Shown piece by piece: positions 1 to 5,597 of a stretch of 5,597 nt of DNA. Within the stretch, counting starts at the first letter, position 1. Every line of letters begins with the position of its first letter. A program made the translations under genes and the position numbers. This DNA is from Bacilli bacterium. Lineage in GTDB: Bacteria > Bacillota_I > Bacilli_A > RFN20 > CAG-826. The DNA is taken from contig JAKSVY010000076.1 of NCBI GenBank assembly GCA_024413875.1, positions 1 to 5,597 of the forward strand, written 5' to 3'. The notes beneath the pieces were generated by a model. That model saw only the letters and a list, made by a program, of their open reading frames with translations, was not told the DNA's origin and did no database searches.

Positions 1-1781
1 TCCCTGAACTTTGTTTATGTTCATATACTTTAGGGGACATCATCATTAATGATGACTTATTAGACACTGTTAGCATGTATATCGCAAAATTATGTGAATA
101 CACTAAGGATAACGATGCTTTATTAATTTATGGCGCACCACTTAAAAACGGTAACAAATTATTTAACTGCGCAATCGTGTCTTGTAAAGGAAAGATTTTA
201 GGTGTTGTTCCTAAATCTAACATTCCTGATTACAACGAATACTATGAAAAGCGCTACTTTGAAAAAGCACCTGTTGATAATGGAAAGATTCGTATCAATG
301 GAACTCTTTACCCATTTGGTGTTCACCTTTTGTTTAGAAACTCGCGTTATATTAATGAAATTGTCGCAATTGAAATCTGTGAAGACTTCTGGATGAATAT
401 TGCTCCATCAACATACCATAGTGAAGCTGGAGCACGTATTATTTGTAATTTATCTGCATCTAATGAAACTATTCATAAAGATGACTATAGAAAAGCTTTA
501 ATTACAACAACCGCAAATAAAGAAAAGGTTGCTTATTTATATTGTTCATCAAGTGCTAGTGAATCAACAGCGGATGTTATTATGTCAGGCGCGATGGCGG
601 TTGCTGATCCAAGCGGAATCTTTGCTGAAAACGATTTATTCACTGAAGATTGTTTATGCACTACTATCGATTTAGATTACATTGATTCTGAAAGAATCAG
701 AACAACATCATCTAACTACGCTTTTGATCACTCAAAATATCAAACCATTTTCTTTGAAAGTGATGTTTCTTTCTCACATGTAAATAGAAAATTTAATAAA
801 TTCCCATTTATTGATGAAGATAAAGAAAAATCACGTCGTTCTGTATTAAAAGCTAATTATATGCAAGGACGCGCAATCGCGAGACGTCTAGAGCAAATTG
901 GTTTAAAAGATGTCGTTATCGGTATCTCTGGTGGTCTTGATTCCACTGTTGCCTTACTTGGATGTGTTGCAGCAATGGATTATCTTAAACTTGATTACAC
1001 TCACATTCACGCGATTACAATGCCTTGTTTTGGTACAACATCAAGAACAAAGAGTAACGCTGTTTTATTATGTGAAAATTTAGGTATCCCTGTTAAAGAA
1101 ATTGATATCAAAAACGCTGTAAGCGTTCACCTTAATGATATAGGGCACGAGATTGCTAATGACGTTACTTTCGAAAATGCTCAAGCTCGTGAAAGAACAC
1201 AAATCTTAATGGACTATTGTAACCAAGTTAAAGGTATTGTTATTGGTACTGGCGACTTATCAGAAATTGCTCTTGGCTGGTCTACTTATAATGGTGACCA
1301 TATGTCAATGTACGCTGTTAATAATACATTCACTAAAACATTTATTAAGGAAATGTCTTATTGGTTAGCACATGAAGAAAAATACGCTGCCGTAAAAGAT
1401 ATTATCTTAGATGTTTTAAATACACCTATTTCTCCAGAACTTATCGAAGCTCAAAATGAAGAAATATCTCAAAAGACGGAAGATATTATTGGACCATACG
1501 AACTCCATGACTTCTTCTTGTATCACTTTATCTATCAACACTATAACCTTAAAAAGGTTTACATCATCGCATGTGATACATTTAAAGATACTTATTCTCC
1601 TGAAGTAGTCAAAAAATGGCTTGCACTTTTCATTAGAAGATTCTTTAATAATCAATTTAAGAGATCGTGTATCCCTGATGGTGCTAAAATCTCCGAAGTA
1701 AGTTTATCTCCGCGTGGTGACTTCCGTATGCCAAGTGATACATCTTACGAAACATTCTTAGATATCGTTAATAATTTATAA
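1..1781 (+). CDS. nadE: Glutamine-dependent NAD+ synthetase, 5'-truncated by the window edge
   Basis: This cytoplasmic enzyme makes NAD+ from deamido-NAD+, ATP and glutamine, the last step of NAD synthesis. It has an N-terminal nitrilase-type glutaminase and a C-terminal PP-loop synthetase. The frame is open from position 3 with no start before the edge, giving 592 visible residues. The first visible residues, PEL at 3-11, are the glutaminase Glu motif. The Lys (PKS, codon 213-215) and Cys (EICEDFW, codon 378-380) follow 69 and 55 residues apart, the same spacing as Glu52, Lys121 and Cys176 of the Mycobacterium tuberculosis enzyme. Synthetase motifs are SGGLDST (927-947), GTGDLSE (1245-1265), FKRS (1656-1667) and SPRGD (1707-1721). 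All are intact, so the gene looks functional. By alignment to that enzyme about 50 N-terminal residues lie outside the window. The ATG at 75 would delete the catalytic Glu and is not the start. The permease gene follows after 3 bases. The promoter is not in view. Confidence 0.96.
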   Translation, partial: PELCLCSYTLGDIIINDDLLDTVSMYIAKLCEYTKDNDALLIYGAPLKNGNKLFNCAIVSCKGKILGVVPKSNIPDYNEYYEKRYFEKAPVDNGKIRINGTLYPFGVHLLFRNSRYINEIVAIEICEDFWMNIAPSTYHSEAGARIICNLSASNETIHKDDYRKALITTTANKEKVAYLYCSSSASESTADVIMSGAMAVADPSGIFAENDLFTEDCLCTTIDLDYIDSERIRTTSSNYAFDHSKYQTIFFESDVSFSHVNRKFNKFPFIDEDKEKSRRSVLKANYMQGRAIARRLEQIGLKDVVIGISGGLDSTVALLGCVAAMDYLKLDYTHIHAITMPCFGTTSRTKSNAVLLCENLGIPVKEIDIKNAVSVHLNDIGHEIANDVTFENAQARERTQILMDYCNQVKGIVIGTGDLSEIALGWSTYNGDHMSMYAVNNTFTKTFIKEMSYWLAHEEKYAAVKDIILDVLNTPISPELIEAQNEEISQKTEDIIGPYELHDFFLYHFIYQHYNLKKVYIIACDTFKDTYSPEVVKKWLALFIRRFFNNQFKRSCIPDGAKISEVSLSPRGDFRMPSDTSYETFLDIVNNL

Positions 1782-1784
1782 TTT

Positions 1785-3071
1785 ATGCAAATTGCATCAT
1801 TAATAATTGCTGTTATAACAGTTTTAGGAATTATCTTTTCAACAATATTTTTTCCTAGTATTAAGATAAAGAATTTCAAAATCGCAACCTTCTGGGTAAT
1901 TGCCCTTTTAGGTGCAGCTATTCTTCTTGCTATTCAATCAGTTTCTTTTGAAACTGTATGGAATGGTTTTACCGCTCATACATCTATTAATCCTATTAAG
2001 ATACTTGTATTGTTTTTATCAATGACATTCTTATCAATCTTCTTAGATGTCTTTGGTTTCTTTAAATATATTGCGAATAAATTTGCAAATAAGTTTTCTA
2101 AGAATCAATACACATTATTCTTTGGATTATATTTCATCATCTCTTTATTAACTGTTTTTACATCTAATGACATTATCATTTTAACATTCACTCCATTTAT
2201 CTGTTATTTCGCTAAAAGATGCAACATTAAGGCACATCCATATTTAATTATGGAATTTGTTGCCGCTAATACATGGAGTATGTGTCTTATTATTGGTAAC
2301 CCTACCAATATCTATTTAGCTACATCATTTAATGTTGCATTCTTCGACTATTTCATAAAGATGATAATTCCAACAATAATTGCATCTTTAGTATCCTTAA
2401 CTCTGTTATTCCTTGTCTTTAGGAAAGAACTTAAGGGAGAAATTGTCGTTAATGAACAAGATGATATAAAACTAGAAAAGTTACCTGTCATATTTGGTGT
2501 TGTTATATTAAGTATGGCCACTATTATGCTTGCAATATCTTCATACATCCAACTTGAAATGTGGTATCTATCATTGGGCTTTGCAGGAATCTTATTAGTG
2601 TTCTTAGTTATTTATTCAATCATTAAGAAAACAAACTATGTCTTAAAAGTATTGAAAAAACTACCTTGGAACTTAATTCCATTTGTCTTATCAATGTTTG
2701 TAATTGTCTTAGCAATTAATAACCAAGGCTTATTAGATTATTTATCTAACTTCTTATTAATATTTAATAACACCTTCTCTTATGGCTTATCTGGCGTTAT
2801 CGCTGCTAACTTAATAAATAACATTCCAATGTCAGTTTTATATTCAGCAATATTAGGTGGCGCAACTGAAAAAGCAATGTATGCTTCAATCATTGCAAGT
2901 AACATTGCTGCTTACATCACTCCAATTGGCGCGTTAGCGGGCATTATGTTTATGGAACTAACAAAATCCTTAGATTCTAAAATAAGCTTCTTAGAATTCC
3001 TAAAATATGGTGTTTTGATAGGAATTCCTACTATTGTGATTGCAATTACCGCTCTTGAATTTATTGTGTAA
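1785..3071 (+). CDS. ArsB/NhaD-like permease (ion transporter superfamily), substrate unknown
   Basis: This is a 428-residue integral membrane protein of the ArsB/NhaD/SLC13-like group. I estimate 11-13 hydrophobic segments by eye, around residues 3-23, 33-52, 71-92, 108-143, 155-180, 189-212, 234-254, 258-280, 295-313, 333-355, 366-390 and 407-427. Two related halves are suggested by polar motifs within hydrophobic stretches: TSND (126-129) and IGNPTN (170-175) in the first, NLINNIP (342-348) and ITPIGALAG (378-386) in the second. Such motifs usually form re-entrant substrate or ion sites in this superfamily. Length is typical and both ends look complete. Members carry arsenite, Na+/H+ or dicarboxylates; no arsR, arsA or arsC is in view, so an arsenic role is unsupported. 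The ATG at 1785 lies 3 bases after the nadE stop with no GGAGG-like sequence before it, so translation probably depends on ribosomes finishing nadE. The family call is firm; the substrate is not known. Confidence 0.88.
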   Translation: MQIASLIIAVITVLGIIFSTIFFPSIKIKNFKIATFWVIALLGAAILLAIQSVSFETVWNGFTAHTSINPIKILVLFLSMTFLSIFLDVFGFFKYIANKFANKFSKNQYTLFFGLYFIISLLTVFTSNDIIILTFTPFICYFAKRCNIKAHPYLIMEFVAANTWSMCLIIGNPTNIYLATSFNVAFFDYFIKMIIPTIIASLVSLTLLFLVFRKELKGEIVVNEQDDIKLEKLPVIFGVVILSMATIMLAISSYIQLEMWYLSLGFAGILLVFLVIYSIIKKTNYVLKVLKKLPWNLIPFVLSMFVIVLAINNQGLLDYLSNFLLIFNNTFSYGLSGVIAANLINNIPMSVLYSAILGGATEKAMYASIIASNIAAYITPIGALAGIMFMELTKSLDSKISFLEFLKYGVLIGIPTIVIAITALEFIV

Positions 3072-3072
3072 C

Positions 3073-3107
3073 AAAAAAAGCCTACCATTTAAGCTGATAG
3101 GCTTTTT
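3073..3107. terminator. Bidirectional intrinsic terminator between convergent genes
   Basis: A 10-bp stem pairs 3075-3084 with 3098-3107 around a 13-base loop; the core is AAAAAGCCTA against TAGGCTTTTT. Two more pairs (3086-3096, 3087-3095) may extend it past a C-A mismatch. On the plus strand it ends in five T and lies just after the permease stop. On the minus strand it ends in seven T (complement of 3073-3079), 13 bases past the lipoprotein stop. It therefore plausibly serves both genes, which share only 49 bases between stops. Confidence 0.88.
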
Positions 3108-3120
3108 AAATGTTCACAAA

Positions 3121-5175
3121 TTAATATGTGTACTCAAGAACGACTGTTTCACCTTTTTTGATGACAATCTCGACGCACCATCCAGTTTCACCATTATAAG
3201 AAGATTTTTCTGTGTAACTATAATCACTGTATCTAGCTGTATGTGTTGATATACCTGTTACTGAATCGTATTCATAATCAAACCCAGTTGATGATATATA
3301 TGATCTTTCGCCATCACTATTTAAATTGATATAAATGCTTTCAGCACCTTCATAGTAACAATAAACCCATTCGACATCATTTTGGTCTACTCTCTTGTCA
3401 TATCCACAGAGCTTACAATGATTCTCTTCATCATATTCGTGTGGAAGACGATAATATGAACCTGTTGTGTAGTTACTTACATAGTGACCATAATTTCCTG
3501 ATTCGTAGAAGTATAAGCTATAAACAAAATCTTTATTACATTCATCGCAGTGGCATAAATAACCTTCAGTGGTTTTTTCACCAATTTTAAGAAGTTTGTG
3601 GCTAACTCTTTCTTTAATAGTTTCCTTACCACAATCTTCACATGTTGATTTTGTGATAAGTAAGCATCCATTAACTGAATATGTATCGTTTGTTGTGTGA
3701 TATGCCGATTGATATGAATCAGAATATCCGCATTTTGTACATGTCATTGTATTATGAACAATACATGGATTTGTTGAATCAACAGTGCTTGAATAATCAA
3801 AATCATGGTCTTCTTGATAACGGACATATTCAAATGTTTTAAATGGAGTTGTACTTTCACCATGGTAGAACTTATAAACGTATGTGTTCTTTTCAATACA
3901 TTCGTTTTCTGTAAGACTCTCATACTTGTAATCTTGAATAAGCTTTAAATCACATTCATGTGAATGACATGTATATACATATCTACCAAGAGTTGAATCG
4001 TATGTGCTGTCAAAATCATAGATATCAGCGTCTACTGCATTTCCTTCAGTGTCTTCATAATAACGGAAGTGTGAATTCATGTGTTCATCACCTAAGTCTA
4101 AAGCTTTAGAGACTTGTGATCTACTTTCATGTCTACCACACTTTGTACAAACGTGATGATCATATGTATGTGCTTCGTATCTAAGAACTGAATCACATTC
4201 ATAACATTCTGAATAATGGTAATCAGATACATAATCATCGAAGATTGCTCCATAAGCTTCATGGTCACAAACTAAAATGTTTGTAGGAAGGCTAACTTGT
4301 GTTGTTCCTTTGTTTTTAACAACAAATGATTCAGTAACTAATTGATCATCAGCTGCAGCGCTGATGCTAAAGCTAGAAAGTTCCTTACCATCAAATGAAA
4401 TAGAAATCTTAACATCAGAGATTCCTTCAGCTGCTAAATCTGTGCCAAATACAGCTGATGCAACATCAACGTCAGTAATTGTGTAAGCACCGTCTTCTTT
4501 GCTATAAGTTAACAACTTATATACATTTGCATCATTGAGTCCAGTAAGCATTTGTTCAACTGTTTGAAGTCCATATGAATCCGAATCTTCAACAAACCTC
4601 TTTGATTCATAATATTGGCCAGCGATATAATCTGTATCTTTATAGTCAACAATAAAGGCATCTTCGTTTTCTATTTTCTTACCATAATTAACTTCAAATG
4701 AAACCATCATTGCAACTTTGAGGTAATCTTCTTTTTGTTCAAGAATTATTCCACCTGATGAAGATACACTATTAACTAATTGATTATAAACAGCTTCTTT
4801 TTGTTCATCAGTTACTGCACCCATTTGTGTATATAATGATTCAAAGCCTTCTTTTGTTACTTCTTGGATGAATCCAGCTTTGGTTTCATATGATAACCTT
4901 AAGTTATCAATTTTTTGAGTTCCTTCTTGCGAAATGATTTGATAAACACCAACACTTTCTGTTGATGTTCTTAAAGTTAAATTAAAATCAACAGTCATAT
5001 TTTTAATATCACTGAAGTTTTCAATTGCGTCTTTATACTCTTTTTCAGTAACCTTCGTACCTGAAGTTTGAGAGTTAGAACCAGTATTTGTATTAGATGA
5101 ATTTTTGTTTTTACAACCTGTAATACTTCCAACAAGAAGTAAAGGCATAAAAATTAATACGGATTGTCTTTTCAT
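3121..5175 (-). CDS. Cys-rich repeat-containing surface lipoprotein, function unknown
   Basis: The 684-residue product starts with a lipoprotein signal: MKRQ, a hydrophobic stretch (residues 6-17), and lipobox ITGC with lipidated Cys21. A Ser/Asn/Thr/Gly linker (22-41) follows, so it should be anchored on the outer face of the membrane. Residues about 45-300 look like an alternating beta-strand domain; a LolA/LppX-like fold is possible but unproven. Residues 303-606 hold 20 Cys, including CxxC pairs at 324/327, 343/346, 479/482, 512/515, 543/546 and 587/590, a CHSHEC at 403-408, and many His. This resembles the CxxCG-type surface repeats seen in gut Firmicutes and suggests metal-binding or disulfide-stabilised modules. 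The tail (591-684) is Tyr-rich and probably beta. The start is fixed by the signal peptide and a strong ribosome binding site. It has its own promoter and converges on the nadE-permease pair. I recognise no enzyme motif. Confidence 0.9.
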   Translation of the reverse strand: MKRQSVLIFMPLLLVGSITGCKNKNSSNTNTGSNSQTSGTKVTEKEYKDAIENFSDIKNMTVDFNLTLRTSTESVGVYQIISQEGTQKIDNLRLSYETKAGFIQEVTKEGFESLYTQMGAVTDEQKEAVYNQLVNSVSSSGGIILEQKEDYLKVAMMVSFEVNYGKKIENEDAFIVDYKDTDYIAGQYYESKRFVEDSDSYGLQTVEQMLTGLNDANVYKLLTYSKEDGAYTITDVDVASAVFGTDLAAEGISDVKISISFDGKELSSFSISAAADDQLVTESFVVKNKGTTQVSLPTNILVCDHEAYGAIFDDYVSDYHYSECYECDSVLRYEAHTYDHHVCTKCGRHESRSQVSKALDLGDEHMNSHFRYYEDTEGNAVDADIYDFDSTYDSTLGRYVYTCHSHECDLKLIQDYKYESLTENECIEKNTYVYKFYHGESTTPFKTFEYVRYQEDHDFDYSSTVDSTNPCIVHNTMTCTKCGYSDSYQSAYHTTNDTYSVNGCLLITKSTCEDCGKETIKERVSHKLLKIGEKTTEGYLCHCDECNKDFVYSLYFYESGNYGHYVSNYTTGSYYRLPHEYDEENHCKLCGYDKRVDQNDVEWVYCYYEGAESIYINLNSDGERSYISSTGFDYEYDSVTGISTHTARYSDYSYTEKSSYNGETGWCVEIVIKKGETVVLEYTY
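3253..4170 (-). repeat. Degenerate internal repeats in the Cys-rich lipoprotein (protein level)
   Basis: Three related modules can be seen in the protein. Each opens with H-x-[YF]-D: His336 (HTYD), His457 (HDFD) and His579 (HEYD), spaced 121 and 122 residues. Each continues with CxxCG (Cys343/346, Cys479/482, Cys587/590) and then a turn-like [TE]Y(D)S..G element: TYDSTLG near 391-397, TYSVNG near 498-503 and EYDSVTG at 635-641. Copies 1 and 2 then have a Cys pair (403/408 and 512/515); copy 3 lacks it. CHCDEC at 541-546 resembles CHSHEC at 403-408 and may belong to a further partial copy. Copies differ in length and identity, so this is old divergence rather than a recent tandem duplication. 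Confidence 0.45.
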
Positions 5176-5181
5176 ACAATG

Positions 5182-5190
5182 TCCTCCTTT
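5182..5190 (-). promoter_or_regulatory. Strong ribosome binding site of the lipoprotein gene
   Basis: Read on the minus strand this is AAAGGAGGA, a near-perfect complement of the 16S rRNA 3' end. Seven bases separate the GGAGG core from the ATG at 5175-5173. It fixes the start and predicts high translation, in contrast to the permease gene, which has no such site. Confidence 0.92.
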
Positions 5191-5216
5191 AGTTTTACTT
5201 AGATGTAAGCGTGGTC

Positions 5217-5244
5217 ATTATAGCATTTTAAAATAATTAGTAAA
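5217..5244 (-). promoter_or_regulatory. Sigma-A-type promoter of the lipoprotein gene
   Basis: On the minus strand a perfect -10 box TATAAT (5217-5222) is preceded by TGC, giving an extended -10 (TGnTATAAT). Sixteen bases upstream is TTTACT (5239-5244), which matches 4 of 6 bases of the -35 consensus TTGACA. Transcription would begin near 5210, leaving a 5' leader of about 35 bases that ends in the ribosome binding site. The leader has no room for a riboswitch. No operator is evident. Confidence 0.8.
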
Positions 5245-5268
5245 AGAAAACTGAACACAAGCAGTTTT
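5241..5268 (-). terminator. Possible weak terminator after the right-edge gene
   Basis: On the minus strand AAAACTG (5268-5262) and CAGTTTT (5253-5247) can form a 7-bp stem with an 8-base loop, followed by CTTTTAC. The stem has only two G-C pairs and the T run is interrupted, so termination may be partial. It lies about 50 bases past the stop at 5317, and its T run overlaps the -35 element of the lipoprotein promoter. Confidence 0.42.
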
Positions 5269-5316
5269 GTAGATTTATTAATAGGTAATAAGTTTATGTA
5301 TGTTGATAAGGACAAT

Positions 5317-5597
5317 TTAATCAACAAATTCCGGGACAAGTTCTTCGTAAAGGTATACTTTCCAAACGGCTTTATTTTTAATCGGATCAACACTTACGTG
5401 ATTTTCTTGATATAAAGAAATGTAAACATCAATTGGTGAGCCTACATCTTCATATGAGTATAGATTTTTATATGAAAATGAATATTCGGTTGTGTTCCAA
5501 TACCCATCATTATTTATTGGTACTTGATAATGAGAGTATGCATCATTTTGTGATGTTGGTGAATAATCATTATCAGAAAGAGTAATATACCATTTTC
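5317..5597 (-). CDS. C-terminal 92 residues of an unrecognised Tyr-rich protein (partial)
   Basis: The minus-strand frame entering at the right edge (first full codon at 5595) is open for 92 codons and ends at TAA, 5319-5317. The start is outside the window. The fragment begins KWYITLSDND and ends YEELVPEFVD. It is rich in Tyr, Ser, Asn and Asp, has no Cys and no membrane segment, and looks like alternating beta strands. The even codon use and protein-like composition support a real gene. Its style (Tyr/Asp-rich, beta-like) resembles the neighbouring lipoprotein, so a secreted or surface protein is a reasonable guess, but no family is recognised. It lies upstream of the lipoprotein gene in the same direction, separated by 141 bases carrying a promoter and a possible terminator, so the two are probably separate units or only partly co-transcribed. 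Confidence 0.75.
   Translation of the reverse strand, partial: KWYITLSDNDYSPTSQNDAYSHYQVPINNDGYWNTTEYSFSYKNLYSYEDVGSPIDVYISLYQENHVSVDPIKNKAVWKVYLYEELVPEFVD

Noticed and set aside
75..77. ATG at 75 as the true start of nadE
   Set aside because: The frame is open upstream, the upstream codons match the conserved PEL region of the glutaminase, no ribosome binding site precedes the ATG, and starting there would remove the catalytic Glu.
1416..1655. Minus-strand open frame of 79 codons
   Set aside because: It lies antisense to the conserved C-terminal part of nadE and has no ribosome binding site or recognisable protein; it is a shadow frame.
1777..1782. TATAAT as an internal -10 box for the permease
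   Set aside because: It overlaps the nadE stop and would start transcription at about 1789, just inside the permease coding region; in such AT-rich sequence this match is expected by chance.
1785..3071. Calling the permease arsB, an arsenite efflux pump
   Set aside because: The family resemblance is at superfamily level only, and there is no arsR, arsA, arsC or arsenic-related context in the window.
3253..4170. The CxxC modules as an intracellular nucleic-acid-binding zinc finger protein
   Set aside because: The protein carries a clear lipoprotein signal with lipobox ITGC, so these modules should be outside the cell.
5301..5326. 7-bp hairpin (TGTTGAT/ATCAACA) with the stop codon of the right-edge gene in its loop
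   Set aside because: It is AT-rich and not followed by a T run on either strand, so it is not a convincing terminator; probably a chance inverted repeat.
5199..5393. Minus-strand open frame of 64 codons
   Set aside because: It overlaps the right-edge partial gene in another frame, runs through the lipoprotein promoter, and has no ribosome binding site.

Overview
The window is AT-rich bacterial DNA. It uses the standard code: Trp is TGG, and all stops seen are TAA. It has a strong AAAGGAGGA ribosome binding site, a lipobox lipoprotein signal and canonical TTTACT/TATAAT promoter elements. Together these suggest a low-GC Gram-positive organism, such as a Bacilli or Mollicutes-related gut lineage. 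The assignment is an inference; there is no rRNA or other phylogenetic marker beyond nadE.

Layout. (1) Positions 1-1781 (+) hold the 3' part of a glutamine-dependent NAD+ synthetase gene (nadE). The reading frame is open to the left edge, so the Met at 75 is internal; the catalytic Glu of the glutaminase lies upstream of it at 6-8. (2) Three bases later, with no ribosome binding site, an ArsB/NhaD-like (ion transporter superfamily) permease starts (1785-3071, +). The two are probably one transcript with coupled translation. (3) A compact bidirectional terminator at 3073-3107 separates them from a convergent gene. (4) The gene at 3121-5175 (-) encodes a 684-residue lipoprotein. It has a beta-rich N-terminal region and a Cys/His-rich C-terminal half with six CxxC motifs and degenerate internal repeats spaced about 121-122 residues. 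It has its own promoter and a strong ribosome binding site. (5) The right edge (5317-5597, -) holds the last 92 codons of another gene, a Tyr-rich protein I do not recognise. A weak terminator may follow it, overlapping the lipoprotein promoter.

How the genes relate. nadE makes NAD+ in the cytoplasm from deamido-NAD+, ATP and glutamine. The permease is a membrane protein of unknown substrate whose tight linkage to nadE is the main functional hint. The two minus-strand genes appear to form a separate cell-surface locus. I see no CRISPR array, insertion sequence, tRNA, toxin-antitoxin or phage gene. The least explained item is the Cys-rich surface lipoprotein; I found no convincing evidence for a wholly new multi-gene system.
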